Source: Methylibium rhizosphaerae
GTDB lineage: Bacteria; Pseudomonadota; Gammaproteobacteria; Burkholderiales; Burkholderiaceae_C
Assembly: GCF_006386545.1 (NCBI RefSeq)
Contig: NZ_SWAR01000025.1
Span: 1 to 64,000, forward strand
Length of the DNA stretch: 64,000 nucleotides
Direction of reading: 5' to 3'
Shown here: one piece after another, positions 33,778-44,700 of the stretch
How the letters are laid out: each line of letters opens with the position of its first letter
Numbering within the stretch: position 1 is the stretch's first letter
Notes under the pieces: generated by a model
The model's database searches: none
What the model was told of the DNA's origin: nothing
Seen by the model: the letters and a program-made list of their open reading frames with translations, nothing else
Position numbers and translations under genes: made by a program

Positions 33778-34464
33778 GTGACTGATCCGTCGGCAGCCCA
33801 CGCCAGCGGACCGGGCCCGATGGACCTGGTGCGGCTGGTGACGCATTTCAACCTGCATCCCGAGGCCGACCTGCACCCGAGCTGGCTGCCGGCCGACTGG
33901 CCGGCGCGCCACCGCGTGCCGGCGAGACTGGGCCAGCGCGGTCGCGCGGTGCTGTCGCAGCTGCTGATGCGGTCTTCAGCGAGCGGCGCCCCCGGCGACT
34001 TCAACTTCGACTCGCGCGGCAAGCGCCTGGCCTTGCTGGATGCCGGCTCGCTGCGACGGCTGGCGTTGTACTGCGGCCTGTGCGCCCACCTGCCGCTGCT
34101 GCGGCAGCGCGGCGCCTTGAGTTCGCAGCTGCGCCGCCAGGCCCGCCGCCTGGGCGACGACGCCCTCGATTTCGTGCTCGAGCGGGTGCCCGAGCTCACC
34201 GAGATCCGCATGGATGCCAAGGTCCTGAAGGACCGGCCGGCAGGCGCCGGCCATGTGGTCGCCACCCGCGGCTACCGCCTGCTGCTGGGCCTCATGGCCG
34301 CAGAAGGCGAACCCGTCCTGCAGCGGGTGCAGCACAAGCTGCCGCGCCGCGTGTCCACCTACCGCGTGCCGGCGCTCGAATCGCGCCAGCAGCGCCAGCT
34401 CGGCGAGCTGGTGCTCTCGTGCATCGTTCCGGAAAGATTGCCGCAATGGGACTGGCTTTTCTGA
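33778..34464 (+). CDS. sctK: T3SS sorting-platform protein SctK (YscK/HrpD-like)
   Basis: This 228-residue protein lies between sctJ and sctL, the usual place of sctK. The sequence is helical and resembles the poorly conserved SctK family, including the LHPSWLP segment near the N-terminus and a C-terminal LPQWDWLF. SctK links the sorting platform to the inner ring. The start is a GTG at 33778, or 33775 next to it; GAGG at 33766-33769, at the edge of the REP-like element, may serve as its ribosome binding site. It overlaps sctL by 19 bases. Confidence 0.75.
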   Translation: MTDPSAAHASGPGPMDLVRLVTHFNLHPEADLHPSWLPADWPARHRVPARLGQRGRAVLSQLLMRSSASGAPGDFNFDSRGKRLALLDAGSLRRLALYCGLCAHLPLLRQRGALSSQLRRQARRLGDDALDFVLERVPELTEIRMDAKVLKDRPAGAGHVVATRGYRLLLGLMAAEGEPVLQRVQHKLPRRVSTYRVPALESRQQRQLGELVLSCIVPERLPQWDWLF

Positions 34465-35069
34465 TCACCACCGAGAACCTGCAGCTGCTCTCGGAGCGCA
34501 AGGTGCTCAAGGAGGCCGAATACGCGGCGCTGCTCGACGCCACCGCGGTCGTCGAAACGGCGCGCGGCGAGGCCAGGCGCATCGTGCAGCAGGCGGCGCA
34601 GCAGGCCGAAGCGAGCCGTCGCCAGGGCTACGAAGAAGGGCTCGAGCGCGCACGCGTCGAATACGCGCAGCGGCTGGTGTCCGAAACCCTGGCGTCCGAG
34701 CGGCAGCTGCATGCGCTGCGGGCGTCGATGGCGCAGATCGTCGTGCGGGCGGTCGGCCAGTTCATCGCCGAGGCCGAACCCGCGAGGCTGTTCGAGGCCG
34801 CGCTGCGCCGCGTCGACACGCTGGTGCGCACCGAGCCCTTCATCACCGTGCGGGTGGCGCCCGCGCAGGAGCAGGCCATGCAGCAGGTGCTGGCCCGCCT
34901 GCGCGACGAGGCCAACTGGCAGATGAACGTGGCCGTGCAGCCGGATGCGACGCTGGCCGAGGGCAGCTGCGTGGTGCACACGGCCTCAGGCACCCTCGAA
35001 CTGGGCATCGACGCCCAGCTGGAAGCCTTCCGCCGCGCCGTCCAGCGCTCGGGACTGGAGTCTGCATGA
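34446..35069 (+). CDS. sctL: T3SS ATPase stator protein SctL (YscL/HrpE, FliH-like)
   Basis: This 207-residue protein has an N-terminal segment (AFLITTENLQLL, as in HrpE-type stators), a long Ala/Glu/Arg coiled-coil stretch (residues about 25-90) and a globular C-terminal domain resembling FliH/V-type ATPase E. It connects the ATPase SctN to the SctQ platform and holds its activity down. The ATG overlaps sctK and its TGA overlaps the sctN ATG. Confidence 0.9.
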   Translation: MGLAFLITTENLQLLSERKVLKEAEYAALLDATAVVETARGEARRIVQQAAQQAEASRRQGYEEGLERARVEYAQRLVSETLASERQLHALRASMAQIVVRAVGQFIAEAEPARLFEAALRRVDTLVRTEPFITVRVAPAQEQAMQQVLARLRDEANWQMNVAVQPDATLAEGSCVVHTASGTLELGIDAQLEAFRRAVQRSGLESA

Positions 35070-36397
35070 ACCAGCCCATCTCCGATGCCGCACTGAACAT
35101 CGTTGCCGACCTGGAGCAGGCCTTCGGCCGCATCACGCCGGTGGGCATGCGCGGGCGGGTGAGCAAGGCGGTCGGCATGCTGATCGACGCCTCCGGCATC
35201 CAGGCCCACGTGGGCGAACTCTGCGAGCTGGTCACGCCCGGCGAGCCGCCGCTGCTGGCCGAAGTGGTGGGGTTCCACCACAACACAGCCATCCTCACGC
35301 CGCTCGGGCCCACCACCGGCATCTCGGCGCTGACCGAGGTGGTGCCCACCGGCCGCGGCCATGTGTGCCCCGTCGGGGTCGGGCTGCTCGGTCGGGTGCT
35401 CAATGCCCTGGGCGAACCGATCGACGAGCACGGCCCGCTTGCCACGCTGGCGCAGATGCCGGTGCACCGCGACCCGGTGAGCCCGCTGGCACGCCGCATG
35501 ATCGACGCGCCGCTGGCCACCGGCATCCGCGCCATCGACGGCCTGCTCACGCTGGGCGAAGGCCAGCGGGTGGGCGTGTTCTCGCCGCCGGGTGTCGGCA
35601 AGAGCACGCTGCTGGGCATGCTGGCGCGCGGATCGCAGGCCGACGTGAACGTGATCGCGCTGATCGGCGAACGCGGCCGCGAGGTGAAGGAGTTCATCGA
35701 GCACAGCCTGGGGCCGCAGGGCCTGGCGAAATCGGTGCTGGTGGTGTCCACCTCCGACCGCCCGCCGATGGAGCGCATCAAGTCGGCCTACGTGGCCACG
35801 ACCATCGCCGAGCACTTTCGCGACCAGGGAAAGAAGGTCCTACTGCTGGTGGATTCGCTCACCCGCTTTGCCCGGGCCCAGCGCGAGATCGGCCTGGCCA
35901 GCGGCGAGCCTCCGACGCGGCGCAGCTACCCGCCGTCGATCTTCTCGATGCTGCCGCAGCTGCTCGAGCGGGCGGGGCAGGGCAAGGCCGGCTCCATCAC
36001 CGCGATCTACTCGGTGCTGACCGAAGGCGACGAGGAGAACGACCCGATCGCCGAGGAGGTGCGCTCCATCCTCGACGGGCACATCGTGCTGTCGCGCAAG
36101 CTCGCTTCGGGCAACCACTACCCGGCCATCGACGTGCTGGCCAGCATCAGCCGGGTGATGCCGCTGGTGGCGTCGCGCGCGCACCGCGACACGGCGGCAG
36201 TCTTCCGCAGCCTGCTGGCGAAGTTCCAGGAGATGGAGCTGCTGGTGCAGATCGGCGAATACCGCGCCGGCAGCGACGCACAGGCCGACCGCGCCATCGG
36301 CATGCGTGCGGCGATGCTCGACTTCCTGCGGCAGGCGCCCGAGTCGGCCCAACCGTTCGACGCGACGGTGGCGCAACTGCAAGGTTTCGGAGGTTGA
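35066..36397 (+). CDS. sctN: T3SS ATPase SctN (YscN/HrcN)
   Basis: This 443-residue F1-type hexameric ATPase powers unfolding and chaperone release. Walker A PPGVGKST lies at about residues 174-181, with the GERGREVKEF block, Walker B LLLVDSLTRFARAQRE, and the ARREIGLA-type signature also present. The C-terminal domain is complete. It overlaps sctL by four bases (ATGA), and sctO follows four bases later. Confidence 0.96.
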   Translation: MNQPISDAALNIVADLEQAFGRITPVGMRGRVSKAVGMLIDASGIQAHVGELCELVTPGEPPLLAEVVGFHHNTAILTPLGPTTGISALTEVVPTGRGHVCPVGVGLLGRVLNALGEPIDEHGPLATLAQMPVHRDPVSPLARRMIDAPLATGIRAIDGLLTLGEGQRVGVFSPPGVGKSTLLGMLARGSQADVNVIALIGERGREVKEFIEHSLGPQGLAKSVLVVSTSDRPPMERIKSAYVATTIAEHFRDQGKKVLLLVDSLTRFARAQREIGLASGEPPTRRSYPPSIFSMLPQLLERAGQGKAGSITAIYSVLTEGDEENDPIAEEVRSILDGHIVLSRKLASGNHYPAIDVLASISRVMPLVASRAHRDTAAVFRSLLAKFQEMELLVQIGEYRAGSDAQADRAIGMRAAMLDFLRQAPESAQPFDATVAQLQGFGG

Positions 36398-36400
36398 TCC

Positions 36401-36886
36401 ATGGCGGTGGACTGGAAACTCCTCATCGAAGTGCGCGAACGGCAGAAGCGCACCGCCATGGAGGCGGTGGCGCGCGACCGTGCCGCGGCAGACGAAAGCC
36501 TGGCATCGCTGCAGCAGGCGCATGCGCAGCTGCAGCAGCAGATCGATGCCAAGGCCGCCCATTGGCAGGCCACCACCGGCGCTTTGTCGGGCGGCGCCTG
36601 CAGCGTGGCGCAGCTGCGCCAGGCCAGCGCCTGGAGCGGCGCGCTCGACGCACACATCGCCACCGCGGCCACCGGCGTTGCGCAGGCGCAAGGGCTGCAC
36701 CAGCAGCGCGAGCAGGTGCTGCAGGAGAGCCGGCAGCGCATGCGCGCGGCCGCCGGCGAAGTCGAGAAGGCGCGGCAGATGCAGCAGCGCAGGCTGCAGC
36801 AGCAGCGCCGCCTGCAGGAGGCGCGGCAGGAGGCCGTGGCCGAGGAGGTCGCGTCGGTGGCCTGGTCGTCGCGCCGGATTTCGTAG
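36401..36886 (+). CDS. sctO: T3SS ATPase stalk protein SctO (YscO/HrpO, FliJ-like)
   Basis: This 161-residue, almost entirely coiled-coil protein is rich in Gln, Ala and Arg. It directly follows sctN, where the FliJ-like stalk protein SctO is normally encoded. It should form an antiparallel helical pair that sits in the ATPase centre and contacts the export gate. Sequence conservation in this family is poor, so the call rests on position and structure. The gene that follows is sctT; no SctP ruler gene is between them. Confidence 0.8.
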   Translation: MAVDWKLLIEVRERQKRTAMEAVARDRAAADESLASLQQAHAQLQQQIDAKAAHWQATTGALSGGACSVAQLRQASAWSGALDAHIATAATGVAQAQGLHQQREQVLQESRQRMRAAAGEVEKARQMQQRRLQQQRRLQEARQEAVAEEVASVAWSSRRIS

Positions 36887-36902
36887 CGCCGGGGCTGCCG
36901 CC

Positions 36903-37685
36903 GTGGAAACCACCATCGAACTCGAAGCGCTGGAACGCATGTTCTCGGCCGTGGTGCTGACGCTGCCGCGGCTGTTCGCGATCTTCGCGGTGGTGCCGTT
37001 CCTGTCGGGCAGCATGATCACCGGCATCGTGCGCAACGGGCTGCTGCTGATGCTCGCGATCTTCATGTCGCCGGTGGCCGGCAACCTGCCCGAGGTGAAC
37101 ATCGGCACCTGGGTGCTCATCGCCAGCAAGGAGGCCTTCATCGGCCTGCTGCTGGGCCTTGGATTCGGCATCTTCATCTGGGCCATCCAGAGCGTGGGCG
37201 ACCTCATCGACTTCCAAACCGGCTCCAGCAACGCGTCGTTCTTCGACCCGGTGGCCGGCCACGAGAACGGCCCGACCGGGGAGTTCCTCGGCTGGACGGT
37301 CATCACGCTGTTCGTCTCGGCCGGCGGCCTGCTGGCGATGCTGGGGGTGGTGGTCGACTCCTATCGCATCTGGCCGGTGGGTTCGTTCTTCCCGAGCGTG
37401 GGCGCGGTGCTGGAGCAGTTCGCCATCCGCCAGGGCGACACGCTGTTCCTGTGGATCGTGAAGCTGGCCGCGCCGGTGGTGTTCGTGCTCATGCTGGTGG
37501 AGCTGGGCATGGGCCTCATCAGCCGGGTGGCGCCGCAGCTCAACGTCTTCGTGTTCTCGCAGCCGCTCAAGAGCCTGCTGGCCACGCTGATGATGGTGCT
37601 GCTGCTGTTCTTCGTCTACGAGTCGCTGCAGCAGTTCCTGCGGCCGGAGAACGGTGTGCTCGACTTCCTGCGGGCCACCTTGTAG
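36903..37685 (+). CDS. sctT: T3SS export apparatus protein SctT (YscT/HrcT)
   Basis: This 260-residue FliR-like membrane protein has about six helices. Conserved features include LTLPRLFAIFAVVPFL and the GDLIDFQTGSSNASFFDP loop, both typical of SctT. With SctR and SctS it forms the export pore. GTG at 36903 starts the full N-terminal segment; an ATG at 36939 is an alternative. It follows sctO after 16 bp. Confidence 0.94.
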   Translation: METTIELEALERMFSAVVLTLPRLFAIFAVVPFLSGSMITGIVRNGLLLMLAIFMSPVAGNLPEVNIGTWVLIASKEAFIGLLLGLGFGIFIWAIQSVGDLIDFQTGSSNASFFDPVAGHENGPTGEFLGWTVITLFVSAGGLLAMLGVVVDSYRIWPVGSFFPSVGAVLEQFAIRQGDTLFLWIVKLAAPVVFVLMLVELGMGLISRVAPQLNVFVFSQPLKSLLATLMMVLLLFFVYESLQQFLRPENGVLDFLRATL

Positions 37686-37689
37686 CGCC

Positions 37690-38721
37690 ATGGCAGAAAA
37701 GAACCAGGACCCGACCCCCAAGCGCCTGCGCGACGCGCGCAAGAAGGGTGAGGTCGTGTTCAGTTCCGACGTCGCCTCCACCACGGTGTTCGCGGTCGGG
37801 GTGATCATGCTGTGGCTGGGGGGCGGGCTCATCTTCACGCTGCTGCGCGAGCTGTGGCTGCATGCCACCAGCACCACGCTGCTGACCCGGCCGGACGACC
37901 GCTTCGGCGAGCTGCTGCTGCACACCACCGAGACGCTGCTGTGGGGCACGCTGCCCATCATGGCGGTGGTGGCAGTGGCCGGCATCCTGGGCTCGCTGTT
38001 CCAGGTGGGCGGCGTGGCCGCGTGGGAACGCATCAAGCCCGACGTGAACCGCATGAACCCGGGCGAAGGGCTCAAGCGCATCTTCTCGACGCGCAGCCTG
38101 GTCAATCTGCTGAAGATGCTGCTCAAGACCACGCTGCTGGCCGCGCTCATGTACGTGGTGGTGCGTGCCTACGTGGACCCGGCGATGAAGCTCGGGTATG
38201 CAAGGCCGGCGACCATGCTCTCGGCCGGCGCGCAGATGGTGCTCACCATGTTCGGCTGGGCCGTCGTGATCTACGTGGTGATGGCGCTGCTCGACTACGC
38301 CCACGAGCACTACGAATTCATGAAGCAGCAGCGCATGTCGATCGAGGACCTGCGCCAGGAGCACAAGGAAGTGGAGGGCGACCCGATCAACCGCTCGCGG
38401 CGCCGCTCGGCCCACTTCGAGGCGGTGTACTTCACCCTGGCCGACCGGGTGCGCATGGCCTCGGCGGTGATCCATTCCGCGCGCACCGCAGTGGCGCTGC
38501 AATACCTCGGCGAAAACGACCTGCCGCGGGTCATCGCTCGGGGCGAGGGCGACATCGCCGCCCAGATCCGGCGCATCTCCAGCGAAGCGCTGATCCCCAC
38601 CGAATTCGAGCCGCAGCTCGCCGAGCGGCTCTACGAGGAAGTTCCGCAGGACCAGGCCATTCCGCGCGCGCTGTACGCGCCGGTGGCCAAGCTGCTGCGC
38701 TGGGCGCAGGGGCAGGAATAG
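37690..38721 (+). CDS. sctU: T3SS switch protein SctU (YscU/HrcU) lacking the NPTH cleavage motif
   Basis: This 343-residue FlhB/SctU-family protein has the KTQDPTPKRL-like start (EKNQDPTPKRLRDARKKGEV), four membrane helices and a cytoplasmic C-terminal domain. In the usual family the C-terminal domain self-cleaves at NPTH, which lets secretion change from needle to effectors. Here the aligned residues 262-265 read HSAR, with the flanking VI and TAVALQY kept, so self-cleavage should not occur. The rest of the domain (AQIRRISSEALIP, LAERLY) is intact in pattern. It starts four bases after sctT. Confidence 0.93.
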   Translation: MAEKNQDPTPKRLRDARKKGEVVFSSDVASTTVFAVGVIMLWLGGGLIFTLLRELWLHATSTTLLTRPDDRFGELLLHTTETLLWGTLPIMAVVAVAGILGSLFQVGGVAAWERIKPDVNRMNPGEGLKRIFSTRSLVNLLKMLLKTTLLAALMYVVVRAYVDPAMKLGYARPATMLSAGAQMVLTMFGWAVVIYVVMALLDYAHEHYEFMKQQRMSIEDLRQEHKEVEGDPINRSRRRSAHFEAVYFTLADRVRMASAVIHSARTAVALQYLGENDLPRVIARGEGDIAAQIRRISSEALIPTEFEPQLAERLYEEVPQDQAIPRALYAPVAKLLRWAQGQE

Positions 38722-38765
38722 CGCTCTTGGAGCGCACCCGACCAACACGATCGAGGACGAACACC

Positions 38766-41700
38766 ATGGGACCCGGAACCGTCAGCAAGCCCAGCCCTGA
38801 GTCGCAAGCCGCTGCGGAGCACTTGGCCGCACTGAGGGCTGCCGAGGAGGCTCGTCGTCGTGCCGAAGAAGCTGCCCGGCGAGCGGCCGAGGAGGCGCGG
38901 CGCAAGGCAGAGGAAGCCCGCCGCCAGGCCGAGGCCGCCAGGCGCGAAGCCGAGCAGGCGAAGAAGGCCGCCGCCGATGCCGCGCGCGCAGAGAAGAAGG
39001 ACGACAAGGAGCTCCAGCAGTTGCGCGATGCGGCCCAGGCCAAGGAGACCGAGGCGCTGAAGAAGGAGGCGAAGGCAAGCCTGGCCGAGAAGGAGAAGCT
39101 GCTGCTCGACAGCAAGCTGCAGGACGCGCAGCAGGGTCGCAATCCGACCGCTCCATCGGAAGGCACGCAGGCCGCCGAAAAGGAAGTCGGCCTGGCCAAG
39201 AAGGTGGTGGCGCTGTACGAGGCGCCCGAGCAGAAGGGCGATCAGGCGCTCGACGGTGCCTCGGCGCGCACCAAGGACCTGCAGACCAAGGCGCAGGAGG
39301 CGGCCAAGCCCGCGTTCGATGCGCTGATGCGTGGCGAGCAGCCGACGAAGGAGCAGGAGGACAAGGCGAACAAGGCCATAGGCGAGTGGCTGGATGCCGC
39401 GCAGCAGGAGATGCGCACGGCGGGGGTCACGGCCCAGGCCAAGGGGGGCGATGTGAACACCGCCATCGACGAGCAGGCGGCTGCCATCCGCAAGCGCCTC
39501 GAGGACGGCGGCGTCTTCGATCCCAAGGCATTCGATGAGTCGCTGAACGCGGCGAAGTCCGAAGTGAAGGGCGAAAGCCCGGCCGCGCGCCAGTTGCGCA
39601 TGGAGCAGTACGACTCACGCAAGACCGCCCAGGCCGACTATGACAAGGCTCGCCAGGATGCCAAGACCGCCGACGAGAAGGCCGACGCGGCAGAGGCCTA
39701 TGCGAAGAACTTCAAGTCGGCTTCCACCGATTCCCAGGTCACCGCGCGAGAGAACGCGCGCGCCGAGGCCAAGCGCCTGCGACAGGAAGCCGACGACGCG
39801 CAGGCCAAGGCCGATCGCCTGAAGCTCCAGGGCGACGCGACGGACTCGCAGTACGAGTCCGACATCGCCGACATCAAGGTGCGCGACGCGCAGGCCGGCT
39901 ATGCCAAGGCGAAGGCGAGCGGGGACAAGGATGCCATCGCCAAGGCCGAGAAGCTCCTCGACGGCGCCATTGACGAGCAGACGCTCGCGCACGACCTGCG
40001 CGACGATGCCTCGGCCAAGCTCAAGCTGTTCGATGCCAAGGGCAACCTGGCCGATGCAACGGCCGCGTGGGAAGCCGAGAAGGGCAACCAGCCGCAGCTC
40101 AAGGAAGTCGAGTACAACCACCGGGGCACCAAGACCACCCGCACCATCACGCCCGACGGCTATGACAAGACCTTCTGGGCCACGCCGGGCACCGACGCCG
40201 GCAAGAACGTCCAGAAGATCGACGGCAAGTGGTACTACGTGACGTCCGGGCCGCGGGGCACGCAGAGCAAGCAGGAGCTCAACCCTGTGACTGCTCAGCT
40301 ATGGGAAGCACACGTAGGCGTGAACGGCGAGCAGAAGGACGGCAAGACGGTGGGCGGCGCCCAGCTGGCTGCAGACCAGGCGCAGGCCAAGCTCAAGCTC
40401 ACGCTCGAGGACATGTTCGGCACCGGCGACGGCCAGACTCCCGGCCGGCTCGACAGCCAGGCCTGGCTGGGTGCCGAAGGCGACATCAACAAGAAGCTCA
40501 CCGATGCCAACGACGGCGTGACCGCGGCACAGAGCGCGCTGACCGCGGCGCGCAGGTACGGAGCCTCGGCAGACACGATCGCCGAACTGGAAGCCGACCT
40601 CGGGGGGAAGCTGCAGCTGCAGCGTCAGGCCCAGGGCATGGCTGACGCGCTGAAGGCCATCAAGGAGCTGCGGCAGGCGCAGCGCGACCTGGTCGAGATC
40701 CAGAACCCGGGCTCGGCAAGCCGATGCCCGACGATGACCGAGGCTCAGGCGCAACAGCGGGTGAACGACCTGCGCGACAAGGCGCGTACCGCCGTCGCCA
40801 ATGCGCTCAAGCCGCCCGAGTTCTCACCCGAGCAGGTGAAGGCGGCGCGCACCCGGCTCGGCGACAACCAGAAGCTGCTCAAGACCCAGGAACAGACGGT
40901 CGAGACGGCCCGCACCGAATGGCAGAACGCCAAAGGCGACGACAAGGTCAAGAAGGACCAGACCTACCAGGCCGCGCTCGACAAGTACGACCAGCTCAAG
41001 CTGGCCGTCGACAATGACGCGAGCCTCGTCAAGCAGGCAGACACCCGCTACCGCGCAGACGCGGCACAGAACCAGTACGACAACTTCGGCTTCGTGAAGC
41101 CCAACGAAGGCTACACGCGGGGCGGCTACAACTTCGCTGCGAACCTCGAGGACCAGCCCGCCGGCTTCGACCCCACCTATGACGTGAAGCCGCCGTCCAA
41201 CTATGACGAACTGCTGCGCACTGCCAAGAAGGAGGACGACGGCACCCGCGTGCTGAGCGACGGCACGAAGATCAAGCCCGACGGCACCTGGGAGCTCAAG
41301 GACGGCACCCAGATCGAGCACAAGGACGGCAAGTACTACGTCAGCTTCAAGACCTATGTCGCCGCGGGCCGCGCCGGCATGGTGGCCTCCCGCAGCGACA
41401 AGTTCGAGATGCACGGCGTGACCGCGAAGCTTTGGGATACCAAGCGCCTGGCCTACGAGGCAGACGTCGGCCGCACCAAGTTCCTCGATGACCTGAAGCT
41501 CAAGGGCCAGACGCTGCCACCTGCAGAGCCTCCGCCCCCGGTGCTGGGCCTGGACGGCAAGCCCAGGCCGACCCTGCTGCTCACCGACGACCTGGCCAAG
41601 CGCAAGCCCCAGGTGGACAAGGCACTCACCGACGCCACCGACGCCCGCAAGCTGGCGCAGCAGAACTACGACCAGGGCACGGGCGACCGCACAGAGCTCA

Positions 41701-44700
41701 AGACCAAGCTCGACGAAGCGATTGCGCTCGAGGACATCGCGCGCAAGGAGCAGGCGGCCGTCGACGCCGTGCTTCTATGGCAGTCGAGCAACCGGGAACG
41801 ACAGGAATACGACGCGAACAAGCGCGCGGGCCGCCCCGATGCGATGTGCTACGCCAAGCCGCCCGGCGAGAAGGCCGACGACCAGCGTGACCTGGCCCTG
41901 AAGGCCATCACGGACTGGCAGGGCGCGCGCGACAAGCTGCACACCGATCGGGCGCAGCGCACGGTCGACACGGCGCAGGCCGCGCACGACACCTGGAAGC
42001 GCGAGAACCCCTGGCTCGCCGGCTCCGAGAAGAGCTCCGACACCTGGAAGGCGCTGCAGCAGGCCAAGGGCGACTACGACCTCGTCAAGCGCGGCCAGGC
42101 GGCCAACGCCGGCGCGCGCGCCGACGAGCAGGCCTTCATCTCGCACAACCTCAAGCCCGGCGAGCACAACGACCCGCAGGCGCTGTACAGGCTGTTCGAC
42201 AGCAATCCGCAGGTGATGGCGCAGTCGGTCATCAACGACCACTACGTGCAGTACGGCGGCGAGGCCATCACGATGCAGGGCCGCACCCACCTGGGCAACC
42301 TGGTGTCGCAGGCGCTGGGCTGGCAGCCCAGCGTGGAGCTCGACCCGAACAGCCCGGCCTACAACCAGCAGCTCACGAAGACGCAGGACCTCTACGGCAA
42401 CCTGGTGAAGGAGCAGAAGGAGCTGCGCGGGAACGTGGTCGACAAGATCATCGAACTCGGCGGCGACGACGCCAAGGTCACGGTGCTGCCGGTGGTCTAC
42501 GGCCTCGACGAGAAGAACGGCGGCATCGTCAAGACCGCCATCTTCAAGGTCGAGGGCGACAACGGACAGGTCAAGTACGTTGACGAACAGGGCTGGGAAT
42601 ACAAGAGCCTGGACGACTACCGAGCCAACAACAGCCTGCCGGTCGAAGACGTGAAGCTGGTGATGCCCGAGGACGGCAAGTTCACGCTCGACGACAAGGG
42701 CAACGTGAAGCTGCTGGTGGCCGATGCGCGCACCGAGACCGGCTGGGAAACCTTCCGCCGCGTCTCCAAGATCGACTACGTGGTCGCCGGCGTGGGGCTG
42801 GTGGCGGGCGTGGTGCTCACCGTGGGATCGATGGGCACGCTGTCGGTGCCGGGGGCGGCGATCGCAGTCGCCTCGGTGAGCCTGGTGGCGGCCGGTACCT
42901 ATGGCGTGGTCACCTCGGCGCAGAGCCTCCAGCGCCAGGCCGACCACGGCCAGAGCGTCAACCCCTTCACCAACGCACAGGCGCGCATGGACTGGCTGAA
43001 CCTCGGGCTGTCGGCGCTGAGCGTCCCGGTGGTGGGCGCCTCAGGCCGCGCCACGATGCTGGCGCTGCGCTCCAAGGCAGCCTTCGACCGGGTGGGCGAT
43101 GTGGCCGACGTCACCAGGCTCACGGCGCAGCAGGCCGCCGACCTGCAGCAGGGCGTCGCGTATGCGCAGCGTGCGGCGGCCTGGGGCAAGCCGGCGCAGG
43201 CCGCCGCCAAGCCGCTGGCCGTGGGCAGCGGCGTCGCCATGGAAGAGGGCGTGCGCCAGCTGATCCAGAACTGGGACAACATGTCGCCCAGCGAGCGCAA
43301 CCAGCAGATCGCGATGCTGGGGCTCAATGCAGCGGGCTTTGCGTCGCCGGTGTTTGCCAAGGGCTACGTGCAGGCACACAACTCGGTCAAGGGGGCGTTT
43401 CGCGACGCACCGGCAAGCACCTCGGCCACGGCGCCGGTCAGCCGCCCCATTGCCAATGGCGCCATGGGCGAACCCGAAGCAGTGCCTGCGCTTGCAGCAA
43501 GAGGCCGCGACGACTTCAGCCTGCCGACCGACACGTTGCCTTCGGGCAAGCCGGGGCAGTTGCCTGCCGGCAAGCCATCCGATACACCCGACCCGCTGGC
43601 CCCGCTGCGCGAGCGGCCTTCCTGGTGGAAGCAGGCGCCAGAGGGGACTTCATCCATCAAGGTTGTGAAGCCGGCCGCCCTGGATGAAGGCAGCAGGATC
43701 GTGCTTTCAGATCTGAACACCACAAGCCTCAAGCGCACGACAGATCACGGCCGCCCGCCGAACGATAGACCATCGTCCAGGCGGCTCGCCGGCGAAGGTA
43801 CGGTGCGCGCGATCTCCGCGCACCGCGACCTGCGCAACCCGCATGCGCGCGTCCACACCGACCAGATTGCGGGAGCCAACCAGCCTGGGGCTGCTGTGCG
43901 CAGCCCAAGTCGGCGATCGCGGCAAGAAGAAGTCACGCTCGCGGCCAGGGCGCGCGACAGCAACGACGCGGCGCCATCCGAACCCGGCTGGTTTGACGAC
44001 ACGCTGCTGCGCGCGGCCTTGCATCCGGCCATGCGGAAAGAGCTGTTGCACGTGATGCGAGAAGAAGCGCCTCAAGCCACGCCGCAACAGCACCTCGAAG
44101 CGGTCGAGACGCTCTATGGCACACCGCAGAGCGTCCGCATGACCTCCACCCATATGCCGGAGCTCTTCCAGCGCCAGGTGCTCGCCGCCTGGCGGCGGCT
44201 CGAACATGCGGGGACGCCGGTGGAGATCAATGGCTGGACGCCGCTGGTCACACCGCGCCCGCAGACCTACCAGATCCGGCCGTCGCGCCCGCCGCAGCTG
44301 GACACGGTTGCCGACTTCGCCAACTCGCTGCGAGGCGTCACCCCGCAGTCGACGCGTATCGCGCGGGCCCTCGACAACGGCGACATCGAGTTCAACTTGC
44401 TGAGCGCGCCGGAATTCCAGCGTGCGCGCAGCACACAGGATACGGACGTGCCGTTGGCGTTCGCCCGTGGCCACCGCATCTTCTTGAACCGCGACAGCGA
44501 CCCATGGGCGCTGCTGCTCGATGCCGTGCATGAAGGCACGCATGCGCTGGATCACCTGACACAGCTCGACATCGGGCGCCCTTACCAGATCCGCGTCGGC
44601 GACAAGGTGGTGGACAGCGGCGTGCACCAGCGCGGCAGTGAGGTGTTCGGCGGCGACCTGGAAGCGCGCGCCTATTACCACCAGATCGAGTTCGCACGCG

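Noticed and set aside
37812-38765. Upstream extension of the giant reading frame (would make 3403 residues)
   Set aside because: It overlaps sctU almost completely in another frame, has no family-like sequence, and a good ribosome binding site precedes the ATG at 38766.
41000-41200. Possible frameshift or fusion point in the giant gene
   Set aside because: The frame is uninterrupted from 38766 to 48023 and codon bias stays consistent on reading through.
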